Part shown: positions 1-6,409 of the stretch, piece after piece
How positions within the stretch are numbered: position 1 is the stretch's first letter
Layout of the letters: each line of letters begins with the position of its first letter
NCBI GenBank assembly: GCA_024636215.1
Contig: JAGXHL010000014.1
Span: 1-7,309 of the forward strand
Direction of reading: 5' to 3'
DNA length: 7,309 nucleotides
From: Deltaproteobacteria bacterium
GTDB lineage: Bacteria > Desulfobacterota > Desulfuromonadia > Desulfuromonadales > BM103
Position numbers and translations under genes: made by a program
Notes under the pieces: model-generated
The model's database searches: none
Told to the model about the DNA's origin: nothing
The model's input: only the letters and a program-made list of their open reading frames with translations

Positions 1-2667
1 GACATCCAGATTATGTTCGATAATCACCACGCTGTTACCTGATTCAACCAAACGCTGCAGAACACTGAGCAAGCGACTGATATCGTAGAAATGCAGGCCG
101 GTAGTCGGTTCGTCAAGGATATAGATCGTCCGGCCGGTAGCACGTTTACCCAACTCCTTGGCAAGCTTGACGCGCTGCGCCTCGCCTCCGGAGAGCGTGG
201 TGGCGCTCTGCCCCAGCTTGATATAACCCAGGCCAACATCGCGCAAGGTTTCCAGCTTGCGCTTGATGCGCGGGATCTTGTCGAGAAACTCGACAGCCTG
301 GTTGGCGGTCATATCCAGCACATCGGCGATCGTCTTGCCTTTGAACTTGACCTGCAGCGTCTCGCGATTATACCGGGCGCCAAGACATGCTTCGCACTGA
401 ATGTAGACATCGGGCAGAAAGTGCATCTCGATGCGTAAAATGCCGTCCCCCTGGCAGGCTTCACAACGGCCTCCTTTGACATTAAACGAGAAGCGTCCCG
501 GTTTGTAACCGCGCATCTTCGCTTCCGGCAGCTGGGCAAACAGATCACGGATATCGGTAAAAATGCCGGTATAGGTGGCCGGATTGGAACGCGGCGTACG
601 TCCGATCGGCGACTGGTCGATATCGATAACCTTGTCGAGTTGTTCGAGACCTTCAATGCTGCGTACCGCACCGGCTCGTTCCCGAGAGCGATAGAGCCGC
701 TGGGCCAGCGCCTTGTACAGGGTGTCCAGCACCAGTGAAGATTTCCCGGAGCCGGAAACTCCGGTGACACAGGTCATGACGCCCAACGGGATGTCGACAT
801 CGACAGATTTGAGATTATTTGCCGTGGCGCCCTTGATGCCCAGATGCCCGGTGGCCTTGCGTCGTTCGCTCGGCAACGGGATCGTGCGACGACCGGAGAG
901 GTAATCGCCGGTGAGTGAATCGGGATGTTTCAGGATCTCCTGAGGGGTCCCTTGAGCGACCACCTCCCCGCCATGCCGGCCGGCGCGCGGCCCCATGTCG
1001 ATCACATGGTCTGCTTCGAGAATGGTTTCCTCGTCATGTTCAACCACCAGCACGGTATTACCCAGGTCGCGCAGACGTTTCAAGGTTTCCAGGAGTCGAC
1101 GATTGTCACGCTGGTGCAGGCCGATCGAGGGTTCGTCAAGGATATACAGGACCCCGACCAGAGACGAACCGATCTGGGTTGCCAGGCGGATACGCTGGCT
1201 TTCGCCGCCGGAGAGAGTCCCCGAAGTCCGGTCAAGAGTCAGGTAGTCAAGACCAACGTTGATCAGGAAAGAGAGCCGTTCACGCAGCTCCTTGAGCACC
1301 CGTCGGGCGATTTCCATTTCCTTGGGAACCAGCTCCAGCTGAGCAAAGAAGGCTTCAGCATCCAGAACGCTCAGTGAGCAGATTTCCTGGATGTTGCGGC
1401 CGGCCACCCGCACACAAAGCGTTTCCGGCTTAAGACGCGCGCCCTGGCAACTCGGACAGGACATGATGTTCATGAACTGTTCGAGTTTCTCGCGGGTCGC
1501 ATCGGAATCGGTTTCGCGCAGGCGCCGCTCGAGGTTCGGGATCACCCCTTCGAAAGGCTTGTGATAGAAGTGCCGGCGATTGGCCTGATCGTAGTAGAAC
1601 TGCACCTCCTCTTTGCCCGAACCGTGCAACAGAATCTTCTGGATACGCTCCGGCAGCTCGGCAAAGGGGGTGCGGATATCGAACTTGTAAAAATCTGCCA
1701 ATGCTTCCAGCACCTGCAGGTAGTAATAACCGGTTCGTGTCGACCATGGCGCTATCGCGCCTTCGCGTAATGACAGCTGCGGGTTGGGTACAACCTGTTC
1801 AGGATCGAAATACATGCGGGTGCCCAGGCCGGAGCAATCAGGGCAGGCACCATACGGATTGTTAAAAGAGAACATGCGTGGTGTCATCTCCGGGATAGAG
1901 ATGCCACATTCCGCACAGGCATGCCACTCAGAGAAAAGCAGACTCTCGCCGCCGATGACCTCGACGCGCACCAGGCCTTCACCGAGACGCAGGGCCGTCT
2001 CCAGCGAATCAGCCAGACGACTGGTCATATCATCTTTGACCACCAGCCGGTCGACCACTACTTCGATGGTATGTTTTTTGTTCTTGTCGAGAACAATCTC
2101 TTCACCCAACTCATACATTTCACCGTCGATGCGCACGCGCACGAAGCCATCGGCCTGCAGCTGACGCAACTCCTTGCGGTATTCCCCTTTGCGGCCACGC
2201 ACCAGCGGCGCCAGCAGCAACAGCTTGCTTCTTTCCGGCAGGGCGAGAACGCGCTCGACCATCTGCTCAGCCGTCTGCGAGGCAATCTCCTTGCCGCAGG
2301 AGGGGCAATGCACCCGACCGATCCGGGCAAACAGCAGACGCAGATAGTCGTAGATTTCAGTGACCGTGCCGACAGTTGAACGTGGATTTTTCGATGTGGA
2401 TTTTTGCTCGATGGAGATCGCCGGGCTCAACCCCTCGATACTCTCGACATCGGGTTTGTTCATCTGTTCAAGAAACTGCCGGGCATAAGTCGACAGACTC
2501 TCGACATAGCGGCGCTGACCTTCAGCGTAAATGGTATCGAAGGCCAGAGTGCTCTTGCCGGAGCCGGAGACCCCGGTGATGACCACCAGCCGGTCGCGAG
2601 GGATGTCGATATCAATATTTTTCAGGTTGTGCTCGCAAGCACCCCTGATGACAATTTTATCTGCCAT
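1..2667 (-). CDS. uvrA: UvrA, excinuclease ABC subunit A (3' end beyond the window)
   Basis: UvrA is the DNA damage-recognition ATPase of nucleotide excision repair; it works in the cytoplasm as a dimer that loads UvrB. I translated the frame by hand: 889 uninterrupted codons, with about 50 residues missing at the C-terminus if the length is near the usual 940. Both ABC modules are intact. Walker A GVSGSGKS occurs at residues 32-39 and again at 636-643. LSGGE signatures start at 485 and 825. Walker B regions are LDEPSIGLH (510-518) and LDEPTTGLH (from 851). Zinc-module cysteine pairs are C121/C124 with C404/C407, C251/C254 with C275/C278, and C735/C738 with C758/C761. The start is fixed because an in-frame TGA lies two codons upstream (2671-2673) and the N-terminus matches the family. 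The ribosome site is weak: AAGG lies about 16 bases from the ATG. The gene lies downstream of pdxA on the same strand, so cotranscription is possible. Confidence 0.98.
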   Translation of the reverse strand, partial: MADKIVIRGACEHNLKNIDIDIPRDRLVVITGVSGSGKSTLAFDTIYAEGQRRYVESLSTYARQFLEQMNKPDVESIEGLSPAISIEQKSTSKNPRSTVGTVTEIYDYLRLLFARIGRVHCPSCGKEIASQTAEQMVERVLALPERSKLLLLAPLVRGRKGEYRKELRQLQADGFVRVRIDGEMYELGEEIVLDKNKKHTIEVVVDRLVVKDDMTSRLADSLETALRLGEGLVRVEVIGGESLLFSEWHACAECGISIPEMTPRMFSFNNPYGACPDCSGLGTRMYFDPEQVVPNPQLSLREGAIAPWSTRTGYYYLQVLEALADFYKFDIRTPFAELPERIQKILLHGSGKEEVQFYYDQANRRHFYHKPFEGVIPNLERRLRETDSDATREKLEQFMNIMSCPSCQGARLKPETLCVRVAGRNIQEICSLSVLDAEAFFAQLELVPKEMEIARRVLKELRERLSFLINVGLDYLTLDRTSGTLSGGESQRIRLATQIGSSLVGVLYILDEPSIGLHQRDNRRLLETLKRLRDLGNTVLVVEHDEETILEADHVIDMGPRAGRHGGEVVAQGTPQEILKHPDSLTGDYLSGRRTIPLPSERRKATGHLGIKGATANNLKSVDVDIPLGVMTCVTGVSGSGKSSLVLDTLYKALAQRLYRSRERAGAVRSIEGLEQLDKVIDIDQSPIGRTPRSNPATYTGIFTDIRDLFAQLPEAKMRGYKPGRFSFNVKGGRCEACQGDGILRIEMHFLPDVYIQCEACLGARYNRETLQVKFKGKTIADVLDMTANQAVEFLDKIPRIKRKLETLRDVGLGYIKLGQSATTLSGGEAQRVKLAKELGKRATGRTIYILDEPTTGLHFYDISRLLSVLQRLVESGNSVVIIEHNLDV

Positions 2668-2774
2668 GATTCAAGTATTTCAACCTTATCACCTGTGAGA
2701 GAACAGTACGGCTTTACGGGCCAATCGGAGCGGCAAGATTAACGGGTCTTCTTCGAACAACACTTGTTTCCACG
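2668..2774 (-). other. pdxA-uvrA intergenic gap
   Basis: This 107-base spacer lies between the pdxA stop and the uvrA start. I see no clear sigma-70 promoter and no strong terminator. It contains a short dyad at 2756-2768 (AACAA-CAC-TTGTT) just after pdxA, too weak and T-poor for a terminator. It also contains CTGT-N6-ACAG at 2693-2706, upstream of uvrA. Without a visible terminator, readthrough from pdxA into uvrA is the simplest reading, but a separate uvrA promoter cannot be excluded. Confidence 0.5.
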
Positions 2775-3803
2775 TCACGGATTACTGGTCACGCGCTCCT
2801 GCTTGCCAGCCATCATCGCAGCCATTTTGACTGCGGCAATCAGACTGGCCGGACTTGCCTGACCGGTTCCGGCCAGATCGTAAGCAGTACCGTGGTCAAC
2901 GGATGTACGCACAATCGGCAGGCCGAGGGTGACGTTGACGCCGTCGTCGAAATGCAGCAACTTGAGCGGAATCAATCCCTGATCGTGATACATGCAGATG
3001 ACGGCATCATATTGCCCTTGAGCGGCAAACCAGAAGAGCGTGTCGGCGCTGTGCGGACCACTGGCAACAATCCCTTCGGCGCGAGCTGCTGCGATAGCTG
3101 GAGCGATGTGTCGCTGCTCTTCGTCACCGAACAGGCCACCTTCGCCGGCATGAGGATTGAGAGCCAGAACCGCCAGGCGGGGTTGCTTGAGGCCGAACTG
3201 TTTTTGTAAAGTGGCCGATGCAATCCGGATTGTCTTCAGAATGCGTTGCGCCGTCAGTCGCTGCGGCACCTCTCGCAAGGCACAGTGCGTGGTCACCAGA
3301 CAAACGCGCAAGCGCTCACCAGCGAGCATCATGACTACATCTTCGACCTGACAACGAGCCGCCAACAGCTCAGTATGTCCGGGGAAATCGGCACCAGCAG
3401 CCTGCAGCGCCTGTTTGTTGATTGGCGCGGTCACCATGCCGGCAGCATCACCAGCGATGCAGACATCGCAGGCCCAGGAGATATATGCAGCCATGGCGCG
3501 CCCGGAAGATGTCTCCGGCTTGCCGTAGCTCTGTTGGTTAAGGTCCAATCGAGACAGCGCACGAACCGGTAAAACATAACGGTCGATATGGATTTCATCG
3601 GACGCCAGTGGCTGCTGCGAACCTGATTGCAGTCTGGTCTCGAGACCGCAGACGACTGCAGCACGCCGCAGCACGCCAAGATCGCCTGCGACAACCAGCG
3701 GCCAGGCGAGTTCGGAGAACGCTCCGGAACAGAGGGCCTGAAGAAGGATTTCCGGGCCAATGCCCGTTGGATCGCCCATGGTTATAATCAACGGTTTTTT
3801 CAT
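2775..3803 (-). CDS. pdxA: PdxA, 4-hydroxythreonine-4-phosphate dehydrogenase
   Basis: PdxA oxidises 4-phosphohydroxy-L-threonine with NAD(P)+ in the DXP-dependent pathway to pyridoxal 5'-phosphate; its product feeds PdxJ. The protein is 342 residues, close to the usual 325-340. Family marks are the N-terminal ITMGDPTGIGPE (7-18), TAPINK (125-130), the substrate-contacting PGHTE (141-145, H143/T144) and three metal-ligand histidines: H173 in TTH, H218 in NPHAGEGG and H273 in MYHDQGL. DHGTAYDLAGTG (303-314) is the conserved C-terminal block. The start at 3803 is chosen because family similarity begins there, GAGAGG sits 5 bases upstream, and the longer in-frame ATG at 3917 lies upstream of the likely promoter. 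A related family member, 4-phospho-D-threonate dehydrogenase (PdxA2), is the main alternative, but no neighbouring kinase gene supports it. The gene is divergent from the PilZ gene and precedes uvrA. Confidence 0.95.
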   Translation of the reverse strand: MKKPLIITMGDPTGIGPEILLQALCSGAFSELAWPLVVAGDLGVLRRAAVVCGLETRLQSGSQQPLASDEIHIDRYVLPVRALSRLDLNQQSYGKPETSSGRAMAAYISWACDVCIAGDAAGMVTAPINKQALQAAGADFPGHTELLAARCQVEDVVMMLAGERLRVCLVTTHCALREVPQRLTAQRILKTIRIASATLQKQFGLKQPRLAVLALNPHAGEGGLFGDEEQRHIAPAIAAARAEGIVASGPHSADTLFWFAAQGQYDAVICMYHDQGLIPLKLLHFDDGVNVTLGLPIVRTSVDHGTAYDLAGTGQASPASLIAAVKMAAMMAGKQERVTSNP

Positions 3804-3836
3804 AACAGCCTCTCGCTCACATCCGGCACAGTCAAT

Positions 3837-3866
3837 AGTATAGCCCAGGCATTGAAATGTCCTCAA
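3837..3866 (-). promoter_or_regulatory. candidate sigma-70 promoter for pdxA
   Basis: On the minus strand, TTGAGG (3866-3861, 4 of 6 consensus bases) is followed by an 18-base spacer and then TATACT (3842-3837, 5 of 6). Transcription would begin near 3830, giving a leader of about 27 bases that contains the pdxA ribosome site GAGAGG (3814-3809). The position supports the short pdxA start. This is prediction by eye only. Confidence 0.5.
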
Positions 3867-3879
3867 TCTGATTTGCATT

Positions 3880-3891
3880 TTCTGATCAGAA
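3880..3891. promoter_or_regulatory. perfect 12-base palindrome between divergent promoters (possible operator)
   Basis: TTCTGATCAGAA is a perfect inverted repeat with no spacer. Its centre is about 56 bases upstream of the predicted pdxA transcription start and about 60 bases upstream of the predicted PilZ-gene start. It overlaps neither core promoter. That nearly symmetric placement suits a dimeric regulator acting on both genes, but no regulator family is recognised from the sequence. Chance occurrence remains possible because similar words occur within coding DNA nearby. Confidence 0.3.
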
Positions 3892-3910
3892 CAACAAAAA
3901 GGGAAAGCTG

Positions 3911-3939
3911 TTTTCAAAATGCGCGGGAACAGTTATACT
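3911..3939 (+). promoter_or_regulatory. candidate sigma-70 promoter for the PilZ gene
   Basis: TTTTCA (3911-3916, 4 of 6 consensus bases), an exact 17-base spacer and TATACT (3934-3939, 5 of 6) form a plausible housekeeping promoter. Transcription would begin near 3946, about 36 bases before the chosen ATG at 3982. It would exclude an upstream in-frame ATG at 3919, which lies before the -10 element. This is prediction by eye only. Confidence 0.5.
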
Positions 3940-3969
3940 TTGCATAATTTCATCGTGTTACGCAGGATT

Positions 3970-3975
3970 GGAGAG
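3970..3975 (+). promoter_or_regulatory. ribosome binding site deciding the PilZ-gene start
   Basis: GGAGAG lies 6 bases before the ATG at 3982, with the GGAG core 8 bases away. This supports that start over the in-frame ATG at 3919, which has no purine-rich site downstream of the predicted promoter. An in-frame GTG at 3979 is immediately adjacent and would add a single residue; it is a less likely alternative. Confidence 0.6.
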
Positions 3976-3981
3976 CATGTG

Positions 3982-4341
3982 ATGAGTGATGACCTGTTCG
4001 AGCGGCGCCAGACGGAACGCCGTTACGCCCTTAACTTCCTTGACTACGAGATTATCTCTGCAGGAGGCGAAGTTCTCGGCCGCGGCCTGGCGCGCACGCT
4101 CAATGTGAGTGAGACCGGATTGCGCCTGGAGACCGGTCAGTTCTTTGAACCGGATCAGCTACTGCGCATCACGCTCGGCCTCGGCAATGAACTGATTCAG
4201 ATCAATGGACGGGTGGTTAATTCTCAGCCTGAGACCGACGACCTGTGCACCAGCGGTGTCATGTTTCTTGAGTTTGATGAAGAGGACCGCAGCACCTACC
4301 AACACCATTTCGAAGCCTTGCGAAAAGCAATCAGACAATAA
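3982..4341 (+). CDS. single-domain PilZ protein, probable c-di-GMP receptor
   Basis: PilZ domains are cytoplasmic beta-barrel receptors that bind cyclic di-GMP and pass the signal to motility, envelope or regulatory targets. The 119-residue protein is essentially one PilZ domain with no partner domain, signal peptide or membrane segment. Both ligand-binding signatures are visible: RxxxR at R9-R13 (within ERRQTERR) and NxSxxG at N41-G46 (NVSETG), so binding is expected to be retained. The remaining sequence alternates hydrophobic strands and ends in a short helix-like tail rich in charged residues. It is the only plus-strand gene here, apparently monocistronic, divergent from pdxA and convergent with the chaperone operon. 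Its target cannot be told from the sequence, and the neighbours do not point to flagella or pili. The domain call is firm; the biological role is unknown. Confidence 0.85.
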   Translation: MSDDLFERRQTERRYALNFLDYEIISAGGEVLGRGLARTLNVSETGLRLETGQFFEPDQLLRITLGLGNELIQINGRVVNSQPETDDLCTSGVMFLEFDEEDRSTYQHHFEALRKAIRQ

Positions 4342-4365
4342 ACCGCAAACTCCTGAAGGCAAAGA

Positions 4366-4395
4366 AAATCCCACCTGAATCAGTCGGTGGGATTT
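4366..4395. terminator. bidirectional hairpin terminator between the PilZ gene and the chaperone operon
   Basis: AAATCCCACC (4366-4375) pairs perfectly with GGTGGGATTT (4386-4395) around a 10-base loop. On the minus strand the stem runs into ATTTTCTTT, a good intrinsic terminator for the mfd-chaperone operon. On the plus strand the stem ends in ATTT and then an A-run, so it is a weaker terminator for the PilZ gene. It is the only strong hairpin I found in the 110-base convergent gap. Confidence 0.8.
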
Positions 4396-4451
4396 AAAAC
4401 CTGCGTTCAAGGACGCCTACTGTCTGCAGCGAGCGTAGATGCTACAATCGC

Positions 4452-5399
4452 TTATAGCCGAATATCAATGAAAGATTTGGTTTTAAGGGCTCGGGTCCAT
4501 TCCTTGATGCGGGCGTCGGTCTTCTGATCCAGAATCATCTGGTAAATCTCAGCATTGACGGCATCAAACTGTCGCAGACCACCAGCAAATCGCTTATCGA
4601 CGCGCAATAGATGAATGGCCTCGGCAGCGTCCACAGGCTCGCTGAAATGGCCTTCCTCAACACCGTTTATCGCGTCGACAAATCCCGGGACCAGCTCACC
4701 ATAGGCAAAACGGCCCAGCTCTGCACCTGAAGCGCCATAGGTCTCATTGTAGCTCGCCACAACCTGAGCCAGCTCCTGGTTCTGCCGCAAACGGGCCAAG
4801 GCTTCGTCGGCAATTTTACGTATCTGCTGACGTTCCTGATCAGAGGCTTTTTTGGATATCGGGAAGGTGATAACACTGAGTTGAACCTCTGGAGCCAATC
4901 GGTAATCATCCAGATGGGCGCGATAATATTCCACCACTTCCCGTTCAGAGACTTCGACCTGGCTGCGCACCTCTTCACCGATCAGTTTATAGCGCAGAAT
5001 CTGCTTGCGCAGGTTCTCGCGATAGGCATCGAAATCCAGTCCCTGCACGATAACAGCTTCTTGTAAAGCCTCGCGGGTCAACTGGTTTTTCTTCTGGACA
5101 TCAAGCAGGGCCGTTTCAATCTCCTCCTCGGAAACGCTCAGGTTGAGGGCTTTGATCCTCTGCTCGACCAGCGTCTCTTCAATCATTCGGGAGAGCATTT
5201 CCTGACGCAGAGCACCCAGTTGCGCGGGCGATGGCTGCCGTTCCTGTTTTGCCAACTGCTCTTGCAGCTTCTGGTCAAGCTGGTTGGTGGTAATGATGTC
5301 TTTATTGACAACAGCTGCGATACGACTGACGACTTGTGCCGCCGCTGAATTCAAGCCAATTGTGCAAAACAATAACAGGCCAACGCTAAAAATTCTCAT
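4452..5399 (-). CDS. SurA-like periplasmic chaperone / parvulin-family protein
   Basis: SurA-type proteins escort unfolded outer-membrane proteins across the periplasm. The 315-residue product starts with a signal peptide: a basic MR, a hydrophobic stretch to about residue 17, and an AAA before Q22 that suits signal peptidase I. Next comes a SurA N-terminal region beginning VVSRIAAVVNKDIITTNQLD (23-42), followed by helices to about 165. One divergent parvulin domain spans about 171-270 (GAELGRFAYGELVPGF at 225-240, AIHLL at 261-265). The usual first active-site histidine (ARHIL motif) is absent, the equivalent being VQLSVITF, while H263 fits the second. Prolyl isomerase activity is therefore doubtful and a chaperone role more likely. 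It is shorter than E. coli SurA (428), having one parvulin domain rather than two. It follows the lipoprotein gene by 13 bases and is probably the last gene of the mfd operon. I would not assign the symbol surA without phylogeny. Confidence 0.87.
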   Translation of the reverse strand: MRIFSVGLLLFCTIGLNSAAAQVVSRIAAVVNKDIITTNQLDQKLQEQLAKQERQPSPAQLGALRQEMLSRMIEETLVEQRIKALNLSVSEEEIETALLDVQKKNQLTREALQEAVIVQGLDFDAYRENLRKQILRYKLIGEEVRSQVEVSEREVVEYYRAHLDDYRLAPEVQLSVITFPISKKASDQERQQIRKIADEALARLRQNQELAQVVASYNETYGASGAELGRFAYGELVPGFVDAINGVEEGHFSEPVDAAEAIHLLRVDKRFAGGLRQFDAVNAEIYQMILDQKTDARIKEWTRALKTKSFIDIRL

Positions 5400-5403
5400 G
5401 GTG

Positions 5404-5414
5404 TCCTCTTCCTC
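5404..5414 (-). promoter_or_regulatory. doubled ribosome binding site of the SurA-like gene, overlapping the upstream stop
   Basis: Reading the minus strand, GAGGAAGAGGA spans 5414-5404. It holds two GAGGA copies, ending 10 and 4 bases before the ATG at 5399. The first copy overlaps the TGA stop of the upstream lipoprotein gene (5415-5413). This close arrangement suggests translational coupling of the two chaperone genes. Confidence 0.65.
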
Positions 5415-6369
5415 ATTTGTTCTTTCTGTCGTTCTCTTCGAGCTGAGACCAGTCGACGGCTATCACGGCACGGGCTCGCATCTCTTGCAGCCAGCCAAGA
5501 TAAACCTCTTCCTTTTTATTTGCTTCCAGAATTGACTTAATCTCCTCGGTCGCTTCCTGCTTGCTGAGACGTGCAGCCTTACGCTTTTCCTCAACCATAA
5601 AAATATGATAACCGTACTCGCTCTTAACCAGCTTACTCAGGCGGCTGACCGGCAAATCGAATACGATTTCATCAAATTCCGGTGGCATTTCTCCTCGTCC
5701 GAAAAAACCGAGATCGCCGCCCTGCTGGGCATCCGGTGAAAGGGAATATTCCGCTGCGACTTCCGCGAAGGGCCGCCCCTGGCGCAGCAAATCAAGGACC
5801 TTCTGCCCTTCGGCTTCTTCTGCCACGACAATCTGCCTGGCTCTCACTTGCGTCGGGCGATTAAACTGATCCTGGTTATCTTTGAAGTAGGCCGCCACTT
5901 CCATGTCCGTGATCGCTACCCTGGAGTAGACGCCCTGGTCGAGAAGCTTCTCCATGATCAGGCTTTCTTTGAGCTCCTCCCGCCAGAACTTCAGAGTCAA
6001 TCCCCGGTCCTTGAGCATTGCCTCAAAGCTGGAGCCGGGATAATCCTGGCGATAGCTCTGCAGCGCGGTTTCGAGTTCAGCTTCTGTAATACTGATATTG
6101 AGTCGTTTGGCCTCGCCATGGATCAAGTCACGATCAATCAGCTGCACCAGAAAGGATCGCTGCAGCTCCTCGCGTTCAATCCCGCTCAGCGGCTGATCCT
6201 TTTGCAGGCTTTTTTCAAACGCCGCGACAAACTCGGCTTTGCTGATCTCCTGATCATTGATCTGGATCAGAGGTGTGACCTTTTCCACAACCGGTTCGGA
6301 ATTGCAACCGGCAGAGATGCTGAGGAGAAAAAGGACAAACAGAGAGAGGAGTAAGCGATTTATTTGCAT
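5413..6369 (-). CDS. parvulin-type peptidylprolyl isomerase lipoprotein (PpiC/PrsA-like)
   Basis: This is a 318-residue envelope folding factor. The N-terminus is a lipoprotein signal: M1-R5, a hydrophobic core to about 18, then SAGC with the lipidated cysteine at C22. The residue after the cysteine is Asn, not Asp, so sorting to the outer membrane is possible. A SurA-like N-terminal helical region follows (about 33-165). A well-preserved parvulin domain lies at about 173-265: RARQIVV (176-182), the GGDLGFFGRGEMPPEFDEIVF core (217-237) and EYGYHIFMVEEKR (251-263). The second active-site histidine is H255, but the first is Q179 instead of His (ARHIL in typical members), so isomerase activity may be reduced. 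A charged helical tail ends the protein. The ATG at 6369 has no good ribosome site; an in-frame TAA at 6393-6391 rules out a much longer start. It sits between mfd and the SurA-like gene, all on one strand. Confidence 0.9.
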   Translation of the reverse strand: MQINRLLLSLFVLFLLSISAGCNSEPVVEKVTPLIQINDQEISKAEFVAAFEKSLQKDQPLSGIEREELQRSFLVQLIDRDLIHGEAKRLNISITEAELETALQSYRQDYPGSSFEAMLKDRGLTLKFWREELKESLIMEKLLDQGVYSRVAITDMEVAAYFKDNQDQFNRPTQVRARQIVVAEEAEGQKVLDLLRQGRPFAEVAAEYSLSPDAQQGGDLGFFGRGEMPPEFDEIVFDLPVSRLSKLVKSEYGYHIFMVEEKRKAARLSKQEATEEIKSILEANKKEEVYLGWLQEMRARAVIAVDWSQLEENDRKNK

Positions 6370-6409
6370 GAGGTCATAAGATCTGTTGGCTTAAGGGTTG
6401 TTCAAACTA

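Noticed and set aside
309..770. Minus-strand open frame of 153 codons in another frame inside uvrA
   Set aside because: It lies in a different frame from the intact UvrA frame, which carries the second Walker A and a zinc module over the same bases.
1921..2379. Plus-strand open frame of 152 codons, and other plus-strand frames within 1-2640, opposite uvrA
   Set aside because: The minus strand reads through continuously as UvrA with all family motifs. The plus-strand frames show no recognisable domain and are shadows of GC-rich coding.
2668..2690. Geobacter-type LexA motif (GGTT-N2-C-N4-G-N3-ACC) upstream of uvrA
   Set aside because: A GGTT is present on the minus strand, but the following bases lack the required C, G and ACC positions.
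3804..3917. Longer N-terminus for PdxA starting at 3917
   Set aside because: The extra 38 residues are cysteine-rich and unlike the family, and they would start upstream of the predicted promoter. MKKPLIITMGDP at 3803 is the family start and has a good ribosome site.
3926..3943. Sigma-54 promoter (GG-N10-GC) upstream of the PilZ gene
   Set aside because: The GG and GC pairs are 14 bases apart rather than 10, and the surrounding bases do not match the consensus.
3919..3981. Longer N-terminus for the PilZ protein starting at 3919
   Set aside because: That ATG precedes the predicted -10 element, and GGAGAG is positioned for the ATG at 3982.
4522..4534. Second copy of the palindrome, TTCTGATCCAGAA, inside the SurA-like gene
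   Set aside because: It has an extra central base and is explained by coding for Leu-Asp-Gln-Lys. Similar TGATC words recur in nearby coding DNA, which also lowers confidence in the intergenic palindrome.
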